Part shown: positions 9,646 to 21,690 of the stretch, in pieces
How the letters are laid out: each line of letters opens with the position of its first letter
How positions within the stretch are numbered: the stretch's first letter is position 1
Position numbers and translations under genes: made by a program
Notes under the pieces: generated by a model
Databases searched by the model: none
Told to the model about the DNA's origin: nothing
Seen by the model: the letters and a program-made list of their open reading frames with translations, nothing else
NCBI GenBank assembly: GCA_006176705.1
Contig: QRFJ01002500.1
Coordinates: forward strand, 81,840-145,839
Direction: 5' to 3'
Source: Cocos nucifera
Lineage: Eukaryota > Streptophyta > Magnoliopsida > Arecales > Arecaceae
Length of the DNA stretch: 64,000 nucleotides

Positions 9646-12130
9646 TGAAAGGAATATGCCCTCAGGCCAATTTATTTTTTGGGATGTTCTTTGTCTTCCA
9701 GATTCATGTAATGACATTTTTTAATAAATAAAGGCATTTTATTTCATCATATGCAATGTCTTATTATTTAAGATTATGATGAACTCTATAAATTAGAGCT
9801 ATGATTTTAGGATTATGATGAGATAATACTAGTGAGATCTAAAATCTTAAAATCCTAATTTAAATATTCCTAGTTGATGGGACATTGAGTTAGGGATCAA
9901 TGTTTTTCGGTAAGACTAGCACATTCTCTATATGCTCAATTAAGAGGATGATTGATCTCACAATAACTTGTGTATGATACTAATATAAGAATGTGGGTGC
10001 TCATTAGAGAATGAGTTCACTGAATTGATCCAAATTGAGAATATCTAATGGAGTCTTATCTACATGTCAATAGATGGTTCTCATAGTGGAATTTGTGCAT
10101 GTAATCCTTTGACCTGAAACTACAATAGAATCTTATATATATAAATCCATATTTTGGTTCATACTCATTCATGACTTAGTTATGTACGGGATGATTTGGA
10201 TATGGTAGATTATATATATGAAGATTGTGAGTAGGTTAATAAGGAATCGATCTCTCCTGGTAAGAGAAAATTTCATCCTACCTGCTTCAAACAAATAATG
10301 ATTCAGGAATACTTTGATCAAAGCATGATGAAAATTAGAAATGATTTCTAATGTTTCATTAAATGAATCATTATCATAAGATTGAAAGAGAAATGAATAT
10401 GATATTGGGATTGATATATTTTCATACCCAGAGTCATATTCAGGATGCAGGAAGATCGAAGGATCTAGTTGCATGATAATTTTTCACTAAAGGATATTTT
10501 TGGTATTTCTATCAAAATTTTACATCTTTCGGATAGTCATGATACATTGCTAGATGTCAATCATGTCTTGTGGGTTTGATCAAATTAAAATTTTAATTTG
10601 ATCATTAAATTAGAAAGTGTTCTAAATTAAGTCAAATTGGTTTGGCTAGTTTTGACCTAAATCTGTTTGGTTAAGTTCTAACCAGATTAGGTCAAATCAC
10701 ACCCTAACTCACTACTGGTTAGATGTGGAACCCAATGGGTCATACACAAAGAGAATTGATTAAGGGTCTAATTAGATTAGACCATGTTTGCAAGATGAAT
10801 ATGCTAGCACATATAGCAAACCCTAGCATCTGGATTCGAATTGGATTCAAATCGGCTTTTGATTTGGGCTAATTAAAATTCGATTTGAGCCAAATAAGAT
10901 TTGGTCTTGAGCTGGATTAATCTAGATTGATTGGGATTTAGATTGGGTGCCACATACCTACATCCCACATGCCAGAGAGTCTCTCTCTTGCATGTGGGAA
11001 GTCTTTCATGCGCAAAGGACTCTTTGGCGCATGGAATAAGATGGCGCCTACCTTCTTTGACTTTTCCCATATGTTATGTCGCATAAATATTTTTAATTGA
11101 CATGAACATCTGATATGGGGCACAGAAGAGTCCTTCTGTAGATGAAATACTTCTTTTTTCCTTTTAAAATTTTCGCCCAAGATGTTTTGTCGCCCAAGCC
11201 CCCTTGCCGCCCAAGACTCCATGCCGCCTACTCCTCCTTGACGTCTCTTGGACTAAGTCAAAGTCTCTTGGGACTTTGACTATTCAAAGTTTATCTCCAC
11301 ACCTTCTTGCTGAATAGGCGTCCCTTTTTAGAGCCATTGGATGGTTTTGTTTGATGATCTAATGGATGAAAAGGGTGGCACCAAAGATGAAGCATTGTGA
11401 CTCTTCGTAAAAACTTACGTAGAATTAATCCAAGAGTCCTTCTGCTTTAAGGCACCTCTTGGACTAATTCTATATCTCATTTTTACTAATGAGGTGTGAG
11501 ATTGGCTGATGGGGCATGAGAATTTGATGAGAAAAGGGCGTGAGTTTTTAGATGGCACTCTTACGTACATTATAAATAGGGGTGCACACCAAGAGTCCGG
11601 TGTGTGTGAACATTATCTTTTCTTTCTTACAAGAGATTTTTTTTGTCCAATTTTCTTTCTTCTTTTCTCTTGTCTAGACCTTGTCATTATAAGGACAAGA
11701 AGTCATCTTAAGACTAAGAGATTAGGAAGGAAAAATTAAGAAGACAAAAGAAAAAGAAAGATAGATAAGGAGAGGCAAGGAAGGTGACATAAAGGCTAAA
11801 GAAGATGTAGTCCTTTTAATTAAAGTTCTTATTATTAGAACTTTAATAAATCAAAGGTGCTGGTGTCTTGATCAAGTCTCTATGTGGATCAACATTGGAG
11901 GGTGAATATGTGAGCACCTGGTGGAAATCCTGACGGACTGCTACCGACGATCAGGGTCAATTTAGGATTTAGCGATAAGAGGTATGTTCTAATATATTCT
12001 TTTATATTATAAATGCATGTTATATGATTTAATTGCTAATAAAGTGGTCCTTGGGTTTGGATTTGATTTATTTGATTTCATATTTTTTGCTTTGAAATTT
12101 GTGCTTCTGTCCTGTACACCAAATCCAACA
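9646..12130 (+). repeat. TE1 3' LTR
   Basis: Starts TGAAAGGAATATGCCC and ends CCAACA. It matches 2108-4613 throughout, including the TATA box (11571-11578) and the near-palindrome at 11680-11699. By eye the pair differ at about one base in twenty. The right flank returns to TE0 protease sequence. Confidence 0.92.
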
Positions 12131-12467
12131 ACTTGTGCACTTCTATGCAGGGTTTTGAGGAGAGCAGGAAGTTAAGGGATGGTGAGATGATCCTACACAT
12201 CGAAAATGGAGCAAGGGTTGTTGCTGTGGCTGTGGGAACCTACGCTCTTCAATTACTATCATGATTAGATTTAGTATTTAGGGATTATTATTTTATGCCT
12301 GCAGCAAGCAGGAATTTAATTTTTTTTCTTGTTTACCATAGTAAGGTTATGTAATTAGCTTTCTTAAGGACCACTATACTATTCTTTTTTAAAAAAAATA
12401 AAATTGCAAGTTGTTTCTTAATTAATGGTCTCTATTAGTTGCATGTTGATGTATCTACTGGAAAGCA
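12131..12467 (+). pseudogene. TE0 protease / pre-integrase remnant
   Basis: Immediately after TE1 the sequence reads LCTSMQGFEESRKLRDGEMI and then GARVVAVAVGTYALQLL, the copia protease text that follows the DTG active site. After one stop it continues LDLVFRDYYFMPAASRNLI, then GYVISFLKDHYTILF and INGLY-stop-LHVDVST up to about 12455. These are the expected pieces between protease and the integrase zinc finger. It is in the same orientation as the gag at 1349-2066, so both flank a single TE1 insertion. It is cut at 12468 by TE2. Confidence 0.85.
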
Positions 12468-14632
12468 TGTAGGATTTCTAGCTCTACTTTCAGAAACTTT
12501 TTTCAAAAATTAAATGCAGTAGAAGTAAAAATTAATCTCATTAATTTTAAGAGCTATAGATTTAATCTAAAAATCTTACAAAAGTAGGATCTAATCTGAT
12601 AAGCATGCATGAAAATTTGAAAATAAAACAATCGATAGTAAAACCATTTTATTACTATACATGTTCAGAACATGTTACCTTTGTGTGGGTAGTCAATCTC
12701 TACAATCTGATCACTATGGTATAGATCTAATCATTGCGATGCATCCACACATGCATTTAGCCTCCATGGATGGTCCACATGAGACCATGGTCCCGATCAG
12801 CTCTTTTCGAGTTCTAGCTCAATGCAGAATCTTTCGATGTCTGATACAGAGTAAATTCCTTTGATCTTCTTCCACCAACTCTTCGAATGCCCCAAATCAG
12901 TAGCAAAAGTAGATAAAAAGTTAAGGAAGCTCTCCAAAACTTTCATGAAGATGTAACACTTCAATTTCATGAAGGAACACCCAATACCCTAGATCTGAAA
13001 TCTAGGGCTGCACTATAACTCAAAGTCTATGCCCTTCTTTTTCTCTACATATTTCTTTAATGCAAGGGTGAGACTCATGCATGCAGTGGAGAAACTATTT
13101 CTCTCTTCATCACACACCCAAAAATTCTAGAATTTTATAGATGGGAACAATCAAAAGCATGGAGGGATAAGATAAGAGATTGGTTCATTCAAACACAAAC
13201 TCCTTTTGAATTTGAATGCAACCATTCTCTTCTTATCCAAAATATGCATGAGAAAGGAGGGACGTACACCCTCTCTTGCATGGAAAATATTCATGAGAAA
13301 CCTTTTCTTGTGGAGAAGAAATGGTGCAAGGAAAGGGTGATGTGGTGCATGACAAGACTAGTTAAACTAGTCTCATAACTTCTCATGCAATTGAACCAAT
13401 CCAATCTAAATTGGTTAGGCCCAATTAGATGAGATTAAACCCAGCTAATTTAAGCTTAACTAAATTTTAATTAAATAAATAATTGATTAAGCTCAACCTT
13501 TGATCAAATCAAGGATAAAACCTCCTCAATGATTAGGTCATCTCATAACCTAATTGGGTCAAACCCAACTGAATCAAATTCAATTAGACTTGATCCAAAA
13601 ATAATTACTCAATAAAATTGAGTTAATCGGTGATCAAATCATTAATCAAATCTCTTATAAATATAGAGTCCAATTCTGGTGGGTAGGACTCTTGGTCAGC
13701 CATCAGATCGGGTAGGAACTTCTAATGTATATTATCCCATAGGTTCGAACCTAAGCCGGTAGCACATGAGCTAGTTCTTGTACTTATCAAAGTGACCATC
13801 TAGCAATGGTACTCAACATCTAGATAGGTCAAATAGTCATAATCATAATATTCAAAATCTACATGAATATGGTTACTACATAATTTATTTCTTTATCCTC
13901 TATGTATAGGATGACTTAGAGTTAAACTATCAAACTTAAAAAGTACATCCAATCATATCTCAAGACAATCAGTCCTATGACTCCTCACCAGGACTACCCT
14001 AGCCAAGGATTTGCTAAATTAAAATATAACTAAACATAGCTCCTAAACCAGAGTGGTCAATCCCATTTTGGCTCGCATACCGACTCTTCAAGTACTTGAC
14101 TATGCCCATAAACCTTCTATCACTGAATTAGAAATTTAGGTTATTCAGAACTAAAGCACAGTGAGTTGCTTGGAAGTCACCATGGTGATCTCAGATTAGA
14201 GGGATACTTATACTCATATTCCATTAGAGCAAATATTAACAGCAGAAAAAATCCAGAGTTGGTCACGTTCAGTGCAGATGTATCCCTATATCTCACCTGC
14301 ATGCCATACCAGTATCTTCACACTCCTTGGTTAAGAGGATAACTAACCTATATGGCACACAACGACCTTTACTCGCTAAATATTGTTGTCCTTAGTAACA
14401 ATGTATCATTTGGTTGCAAAAAAATTTAAGGATTAAATAATAAATCCTCCTTTGTTGATTCTAAATAGTCCTAAAGATTTTATTACAACACATAGGAGTT
14501 CATTAGAAGATGGAAGGATTTATGATAAAAAATGCTAAAATAATTTTTGTTTATTAATAACTCTTATACAAGTACAAAATTAGCACAATCATTAATAAGC
14601 TGACGATTGGCTTTGGAACACTATTCCCAATA
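12468..14632 (-). repeat. TE2 3' LTR
   Basis: On the plus strand it starts TGTAGGATTTCTAG and ends CCAATA against the polypurine tract. On its own strand it begins TATTGGGAATAGTGTTCC, the usual start of this family with TG changed to TA. It contains the three-base-loop hairpin AGACTAGT-TAA-ACTAGTCT at 13355-13373. The stretch at 13660-14400 resembles the LTRs of TE4 and TE5 near their equivalent ends. The short ORFs inside it look accidental. Confidence 0.8.
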
Positions 14633-14643
14633 ATCTCTCACTT
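14633..14643 (-). promoter_or_regulatory. TE2 polypurine tract
   Basis: On the minus strand AAGTGAGAGAT abuts the LTR start. It corresponds to the tract of TE1. Confidence 0.8.
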
Positions 14644-16160
14644 GGCCTAAAGCCAATCAATGCAGTATCTAATACCCATCTTCGACTTGAAGTCATCGAT
14701 CTTCTTTACCATAATGGCTTTAGTAAATGGGTCGGTCAGGTTCTCCTTTACATCGATCTTTTGAAGGTCGATGTCATCTTGATCCACGATCTTTCGGACA
14801 AGATGGTAGTGGCGTAGAATATACTTCATCTGCTGATATGCCTTCGGTTCCTTCGTCTGAGCTATGGCTCCAGAGTTATCATAGAAGAGCAGGACTGGAC
14901 CATTAAGAAAGGATGCTACTTCAAGCTCGATGATGAACTTCCTCAGCCACACCACTTCTTTGACAGCATTTGATGTAGCTACCTACTCCATCTCACAAAC
15001 TGAGTCAGCTATGGTGTGCTGCTTGAAACTCTTCTAGCAGACAACTCCACCATTGATGATAAACACATATCCTGATATACTTTATTATCATTATGATCAG
15101 ACTGAAAATTGGAGTCTGTAAACCCCATAAGTCTCAAGTTTGACTCAATATAAACAAGCCACTGGTCCATGGTATTTCTCAAATACTTCAGGATGACTTT
15201 AACAACCTTCCAATGATTCTCACCTGGATTAGATTGGTATCTACTCACTACCCCTAATGAGTATGCCACATCTAGTCACGTACATGTCAAAGCATATAGA
15301 ATTCTACTCATACACTATCTCTCTTGAGGTGTTGTCGGACAATCCCTCTTCAAGAGAGAAATTTTATGGCTATTGGTAGATAGCCTTTCTTGAAATTTTT
15401 TATGTTAAATCTCTTCAGCATGGTATCAATGTACTTGACTGGGATAACCCAAGCAATTTTTTAGATCTATCTCTATAGATCTTCATCCCTGAAATGTAGG
15501 ATGCTTCTCTCAGATCCTTCATGGAAAGCTATGACGATAGCCAAATCTTTATTTCTTATAATGTCGAGACATCATTTCCAATTAAGAGAATGTCATCCAT
15601 ATACAATACTAGAAATACAACTATTGGACCATTGACCCACTTGTATATGTAGGGCTCTTCTCCATTCTTAATGAAGCCATACGTCTTAATCATCCTATCA
15701 AAATATATTTTCCAACTTCGAGATGCCTGCTTCAGTCCATAAATGGATCTTTAAAGCTTGCATACTTTAGACTCATCTATGGATGTGAATTCTTTAGGTT
15801 GTATCATATACACTTCTTCGTTCAGCTCTTCATTTAGAAAAACTATCTTCACATCCATCTGCCAGATTTCATAGTCCAGATGGGCAGCTATCATAAGCAT
15901 GATCTGAATGAACTTAAACATTGCCATAGGAGAGAATGTCTCATCATAGTCTTTACCATAACATTGACGATACCTCTTGGCAACCAGATGGGCTTTATAG
16001 ATTTCCATCTTTCCATCTGCGCTCCTTTTTCTTTTGAAGACCCACTTACATCCTATGGATTTTATCCCTATGGGTAGGTCTACCAAAATTCATACATCAT
16101 TGACCTTCATGAACTCCATTTTAAATTTCATGGTCTCAAGCCATTTCTTAGAGTTGGATC
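14644..16160 (-). pseudogene. TE2 reverse transcriptase and RNase H
   Basis: On the minus strand the RT N-terminus reads IGCKWVFKRKRSADGKMEIY and KDYDETFSP (about 16050-15930), then EIWQMDVKIVFLN, SIYGLKQASRSW (about 15735) and a catalytic VVFLVLYMDDILLIGND near 15590. The YVDD is YMDD here. RNase H follows with ISGYVF-like, WLRKF and ELEVASFLNGPVLLFYDN (about 14920) and VKENLTDPFTKA (about 14740). Stops and frameshifts separate all of these. The order on the minus strand and the adjacent polypurine tract confirm the direction. Confidence 0.86.
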
Positions 16161-17720
16161 TCTACATTACATCCATGTAGGTGATCGGATCCTCATCGTT
16201 CTCATCGAATTTGATAAGATCACCATCTTGGACTAAGAAATCATTGTATCTATCTGGCTAATGTGGTACACTACTAGACCACCTTAAGGGTGCAGATTCA
16301 ATAGGCTTTGGGTCTGATCTAATCAAAATTGATTCATATTTAGTTACATGTATTGATTTTTCTACCTACCGAACTTTCTTAAGTTCGACCTTAGAGGCAT
16401 TAATTCCTTCTCCAAGAAACTCCTTTTCTAAAAAGACTATCTTAAGACTGACAAATACCTTTTGTTTATTAGCTAGGTAGAAGTAATATCCTTTGGTCCC
16501 TTTTGGGTATCCTATAAAAACACACTTGTCAGACCTAGGTTCAAGCTTGTCCGTTATTAAACATTTGACATAAACTGGACACCCCCAAAACTTAAGATGT
16601 GAGAGTACTGACTTACGTCCTGTCCATATCTCATATGGTGTTTTGGAAATAGATTTATTCAAAATCCTATTTAAAAGATAATAAGCTGATTCAAGCACAT
16701 ATCTCCATAAGAAGATTGGCAGACAAGCAAACCCCATCATGGATTGAACCATGTCCAACAAGGTCCGATTCCTTCTTTCAGACACATCATTATGCTATGG
16801 TGTTCTAGAAGGAGTTCATTGAGAGAGAATCCCATTCTTTCCTAGATATATCAAAAATTTGCTGAAAAGATTTGCAACCCCTTGGTCAGACCAATGAGTT
16901 TTAATACTCTTTCCAATTTGCTTTTCTATCTCATTATGCAATAGTTTGAACATTTCAAATGACTCCATTTTGTGTTTCATTAAATAGACGTATCCATACC
17001 TAGATAGATCGTCAATGAAAGTTATGATGTAGAAATATCCATCTCTGATACTTGAGCTCATGGATCCACATACATCAGTATGTACTAGACCCAAGAGTTA
17101 CTGGGTTATTCATCCTTTCTAGTAAAAGATGACTTGATCATCTTACCAAGGAGATAGGACTCACAGGTCGGAAGTGATTCACAATCATTGACTTTAAGAA
17201 TTCCTACTTGAGTTAACATGTTTATTCTATTTTTGTTGATACGACCTAACCTATAGTGCTAAAAGTAGACTTCAGATACATCATCTATTCTAGAGCATTT
17301 ATTGGATGACTAGACTACATTAATAAATTATGATAATAGATAGATACCGTTATTCAATTGTCCAACACAAACCATAACACCATTCAAAATGATAATCATA
17401 AATTTTCTTTATTAAAAATTGATAACTATTCTTGACCAAAAGGCCTACAGAAATAACATTCAATAAAAAATTTGGACAAAAGTGACAATCACTGAGAATA
17501 ACTCGATGTGAATTGATTACAAGGTTCATGATTCCTAAAGCTAGAACTAGAACTTATCTTCCATCTCCAATATTCAGGAACCTCTCATCTTTATCAAATA
17601 TCCTATTGACCTACAAATCCTACATCGAATTACAAATATGGTAAGTACTTTCGGTATCTAATACTACCGAGGTAGTAGTATCACAAATTAAGAAGTTGCA
17701 AGGTGTTATCATATAATTAC
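16161..17720 (-). pseudogene. TE2 protease, pre-integrase and integrase
   Basis: On the minus strand the protease reads VVLDTESTYHICNSM near 17680, with the active-site DTG turned into DTE. The integrase core reads LLGLVHTDVCGSMSSS (about 17094), IDDLSRYGYVYLMKHKMESF and then HWSDQGVANL, where the second catalytic Asp remains. After a stop the third residue follows in VSERRNRTLLDMVQSMMG (about 16785). The C-terminal part is open (to 16366) with WGCPVYVKCLITDKLEPRSD. The stretch 16161-16365 is the weakly conserved linker to RT. Confidence 0.85.
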
Positions 17721-18600
17721 CTTGCCCAGCAATAACTTGCTTCTTCCTCGGCCTGTTCAGGTCTAGGGAGGCAATGTACTGAGGATAGTTTCTCTTTCAA
17801 TGCTCTTGTCTTTTGCAAAAAAAGCACTCTACCTAGCTCTGGTCAGGCTTGCACTTATTGGTCTGACCTTGTGTTGATGTCACAGCATGCGGTTGCACCT
17901 TGTTCTTCTTCTTATTGTTCTTCTTCCCTTTCTTAAAGGATCGATGACTAGAAGAAGACTCTCCCACTATATTCACCATCTCCTTATGGAGCTAGTGACT
18001 CTTTTCAAAGTTTTGCAATAACCCTAATAAACTGTGATAGTTTACTGCAGGCTTTGTCATTCAAAAATAAGTAAGAAAGGGGAGGAAGAACTTGGGCGAA
18101 GAATTAAGGATCACATCCTTTCCAAGATGCTTGTGTGGGGGAAAGCCTAGCTTATTCAAGCACTTAATCATCTCGATCATTTACAATACATGATCGAAGA
18201 CTGGTGCCCCATCCCTCATCTGAGTATTGAAAATGGCACAACTAGTCTTGTGCCCCTCAACATCGTCAGGCATGCCAAAGGAGTTGTTCAATATTTGAAG
18301 CATCTCCTATGGCTAGGCATTCTCGAACTTGTGGTTGAACTCATCATTCATTACCACCAGCATTATGCATTGATTGATGGTGTGGTCATTGAGCCACTTT
18401 TGGTAAGTGTCTCGGACCACCCCTCTAGCATTCGGAGCTGGCTACCTAGGTGCCAAATCCGTCAAAATATATTGGATTCACTAGTGCTCTAGGATGATTT
18501 TTAACTTTTGATACTAGCTATCGAAGTTAGATCCCATAAGTTTGTCATTGTCCAATAATGATCGAAGCGATAGGATAGTGACCATATCTACATTAAAGAA
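17721..18600 (-). pseudogene. gag: TE2 gag
   Basis: Minus-strand pieces of a copia Gag: KDVILNSSPKFFLPFLTY (about 18110), KPAVNYHSLLGLLQNFEKSH (about 18050), a lysine-rich linker, and a zinc knuckle CFFCKRQEH-stop-KRNYPQY at about 17835-17785. The last Cys of CX2CX4HX4C is Tyr and Trp after His is a stop. The N-terminal part (about 18600-18200) has many stops. The protein would have been the capsid precursor. Confidence 0.8.
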
Positions 18601-20357
18601 AATCAAACCTAATTAGTATATGAATTAATTATCCTAAAGGCTTGGGCTTTAGTCTAAAGATTCTTCCACTATTTTATACAAACTGGTAGCCTCTACCTCT
18701 AATCTGAGGAATTACTTTAATTTCTTAGTGAGTGCTAGAATCCACATAAACTACACACGAGCCCAACTTTGATTGATCAACCCATGTGTATCTATAGGTA
18801 GGTTCAAACCAATTGTTTCTCTAAACAACTTCTAGCAATTTTAATTTTGCTCCAAAAATCTAATCAGTAGGCTTTGGCCTCCACTAAAAAGATCCAGTTA
18901 GGTCCAACCATTAACATGACCATATTTAGTGGATCTGACCAACAAATAATCAGGTCCGACTTTGGCTGACCAACCTGACCACTATTAGAAAGACATGACC
19001 AAATCATCATATTATGAATGATAATTTCATTAGTCAATAAACACCAGGCCATTGGGTCTCCAATGATTATTAAACTAATGGATCCATTATCATTCAACTT
19101 AATGGGAGGCTATGACTTAGTTATCACCATAACTTCATCATTTTAAGGATCTAATAATTTTAGAGGATTTGATTAACTCATTTTAAAAAAAGGAGAGAAG
19201 ACTTGACTAGCCAATATTGATCCTTCCATTGACTTCACCAAGTCAGATAAAAAAGGACCTAATTCAAGCCGACATTAGGAGCACCTAAATCAGTTATACT
19301 GATTTACTTAATTGACATGGGTGAGTCCAAATCACTAAGTGATCTAATCAAAATCTAATTCACCAGGATGGCTAGGTAAGTGAGATCAGTAGAAGGGATA
19401 TGCTATTAACTCATCCAAGATCGAATCAGTGCGAGTACCTCAGACACCATTCGATTCATTAGTTTCATTTTGATCAACCTAGCAATTTTGGATTCGACTG
19501 CATAGCCATGAATCAAGTCCATTTGGTTCTTATTAAAGGCATGGACTTGACCAACTACAACTATTGCAATTGAATCTAAAGAGTTCTTCACCTAATCTAA
19601 ATCAACACTTGGTTTGATTTGATCAATTACTCTAATTTAGTTCATTCTTTAACTAACCTTAGGTCTAACCTAATTAATGGATCTAATTTGTCTAACCTGA
19701 TAACCCATATTTTATGATCAGTGACTTAGAATTTTTAATTCATAATTCTAGATCTTAATTCATAATACTTAATTCATAATTAAGTCTTGGGTTGAGGATT
19801 GGGGTTCGGCATTTTGAAAATATTTTTCAAAATTTTGAAAGGTTCTTTACAACCTAGTACTGTTTCACTAAATGGATTGACTCATTTCAAAAATCGATTA
19901 GCTCATTTCATAAATAAGCACTAGTTATAGGTTTAATTACTTGAAATTAGCCATCGAATAGCTTCAACCAACATTACAGTCGAGTTGGCTTGGATCCCAT
20001 CCAAGCCGACCTGAGTAGAAATCAAGTTGGTTCAATTCTCGAGATAGTCAGCTCGAGCAATAGTCCAGTCGACTTGGTTCCTAACAGAGTCGACTCGAGT
20101 AGCAATCCAGAAAGCACATCAAGCTAGCACACTAACCAAGCTAGCTTGATTCTTGAGAGAGCCGGCTCGATCAGCGAATAGAACCATCAGAAGTTTCTAT
20201 TCTTATTTAATTTGAATCCATGTACACTATATAAACAATTCATGAATCTATTTAGATCTAATCTAAACACAAATTTATGAAAAAATTTAGATTAAAACCA
20301 TTCAAACATATCATAAAAAAAAATAGTAGATTTGATCTAGGTTTTTATGCTCTCTTT
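18601..20357 (-). other. TE2 leader, cut at the primer-binding site
   Basis: A 1.75-kb untranslated leader with no usable frame, similar to the TE4 leader (31484-33360): both have the block around GGATCCAGTTAGGTC(C/T)AACCATTAACATGACC. At its far end TGCTCT (20348-20353) matches the first six bases of the reverse complement of the primer-binding site (TGCTCTGATACCA). TE3 begins four bases later. Confidence 0.7.
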
Positions 20358-20654
20358 TGTTGACCCAAAGATTGATTATGATGATGACAAAGAGTTTTGA
20401 GTATAAGTTATAAAGTATAACTATGTTGTGAGGATGTGTATTTGTAAATTTCAAATGCTCACAAACATCGAGTGTTCTAATTCATCCAAATGAAGATTCA
20501 TCACTCAAGATTTTAGAGAAGAAATACTAGAATGGATACAGCTTTCAAGAGGTCAAAATAATTATTAAATCAAGATAAAAAGGATAAGTCTAGCCTACAA
20601 AAGAATTTGGAGAAGAAATGGTCACAAACGGTCTTTTGCATGCATGGCATGCAA

Positions 20655-20935
20655 ACTGGGCTGACCTAGTCTGAGATTGAGCCATCCTAGTCTCACTGAA
20701 AGTAGAAGATAAAAAGGGTAGAAAGCTGAATTTTTATGACCTAGGGGATTGAGCCGATCTAGCTGAAAACTGAGTTGACTCAGTGAAACTAGCCCGACCC
20801 AGTTAGAAAGTGAGCTGTCCTAGTCTCAGACAACAAAAGAAGATAGAAATAATATTTTAGGATTTTTAAGACTGAGCCGACCTAGCTGAAAACTGAGCTA
20901 ACCCAATTTGGACTGAGTCAACCCAGTGCCTATAA
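20655..20935 (+). repeat. Reiterated palindromic motif in TE3 U3
   Basis: Variants of TGAG(C/T)(C/T)GACC(T/C)AG recur about nine times at irregular spacing, for example CTGACCTAGTCTGAG, TGAGCCGATCTAGCTGA and TGAGCCGACCTAGC. One copy, ACTGAGTTGACTCAGT, is almost a perfect palindrome. The block ends about 130 bp upstream of the TATA box. Sirevirus LTRs are known for repeated palindromes in this place; a role as protein-binding enhancer sites is inference. Confidence 0.7.
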
Positions 20936-21062
20936 CGGCTAGTTTTTAGAATTATAGCTTTTTATCCCAAGAGCTTCCCAACAGCTATTTTCTTTTCTCC
21001 AATGGCTAGATCACTTCCAGAAGCCCATGTTGCTGACTTGTAATAGTGGAAAACCTCTAGAA

Positions 21063-21070
21063 TATATAAG
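21063..21070 (+). promoter_or_regulatory. TATA box of TE3 LTR
   Basis: TATATAAG in the context CTCTAGAATATATAAGAAAA, downstream of the palindrome cluster. It is placed like the TATTTAAA of TE6 (40746-40753). Confidence 0.6.
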
Positions 21071-21458
21071 AAAATATTTGAAGCATTAAAAATAAGCTTT
21101 TGGAGAGTTTATTGAGTATCCATTAAAAAAGCAAGAAGAGCGAGCTGAAAAGAGTAAGGAAGGAGTTATTTTCAGACATTCTTTGTCCTTCCAACACCCT
21201 CAAATCTGAGACAAATTAGGCCATCATTATTGAAGATCATCTCCTACTTTCTCAAGCATTCAAAGAGAAAAAATCAACCCTACAAGCAAAGCAATTTAGA
21301 TTTCCTTCTCTTGGGTTTTATAGAGTTTGTTTTAAATTATATATATTTTTTATATTTTGTTTCAAATTTCTTAGGGTGAGAAATTTGGGTTGGTCCAAGC
21401 ATTGAGTTGGACGTTGTATTGGTTTGATTGGTAAGCCAAGGATAAATTTAATGGGGGT

Positions 21459-21690
21459 TGATTATTAGCCCAGAGAAAACAATCACTTATGAGGTTTTGG
21501 TTGGTGATCCGACAAAAACCAATTGGATTGATTGTGAGTTCGAAAAACAATCATGTATGATTTTGATTGGTGATTTGGGAAAAACTAACTGGATTATTTG
21601 TGAGTCTGAAAAATAATCATGTACGATTTTGATTGGTGAGCCAAAAAAAACCAATTGAATTTGATTGTGAGCCTAGAAAATAATCAGATC
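21459..21690 (+). repeat. Run of six hairpins in the transcribed part of the TE3 LTR
   Basis: Alternating short inverted repeats with similar loops. Clear ones: TTGGTT/AACCAA (21497-21522), TGATTGT/ACAATCA (21529-21553), GATTATTT/AAATAATC (21592-21618), ATTGG/CCAAT (21632-21655) and TGATTGT/ATAATCA with one G-T pair (21662-21686). The even-numbered ones share an 11-base loop of the form GAG(T/C)(C/T)..GAAAA. The spacing gives an imperfect tandem repeat of about 68 bp. TE6 has four counterparts. Confidence 0.75.

Larger units (their letters stand above)
2108..12130 (+). mobile_element. TE1: near-complete BARE-1/Angela-like Ty1/copia element
   Basis: Two long direct repeats (2108-4613 and 9646-12130) flank a primer-binding site, gag, protease, integrase, reverse transcriptase, RNase H and a polypurine tract, in the copia order. 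The wording of the integrase and RNase H domains (HTDVCGPM, DDLSRFGYVYLMKHKSEAF, GYVFTLNGGAVSWKS) and the long LTRs fit the BARE-1/Angela lineage; that lineage call is inference. It is the most intact element here: reverse transcriptase has long uninterrupted frames and an intact YVDD. By eye the two LTRs differ at roughly one base in twenty, so it is younger than its neighbours. The insertion splits TE0 between its protease LD and the LCTSMQG residues that follow the DTG active site. Confidence 0.93.
12468..20357 (-). mobile_element. TE2: decayed Ty1/copia element on the minus strand, 5' LTR missing
   Basis: Reading on the minus strand from the right: a leader, gag, protease, integrase, RT, RNase H, a polypurine tract (rc of 14633-14643) and a 3' LTR (12468-14632). 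All frames are broken. The 5' LTR should follow at about 20358 but TE3 starts there instead and no matching LTR appears further right. It is close kin to TE4: the Gag zinc knuckle has the same form (CFFCK.., His then stop, KRNYPQY). Confidence 0.88.

Noticed and set aside
2632..10474. Minus-strand frames at 2632-2844 and 10169-10474
   Set aside because: Both are inside the TE1 LTRs at equivalent positions and are antisense to the transcribed strand, with no recognisable domain.
12661..12864. 67-residue frame in TE2 LTR
   Set aside because: Inside an LTR, no domain, not conserved in the related LTRs.
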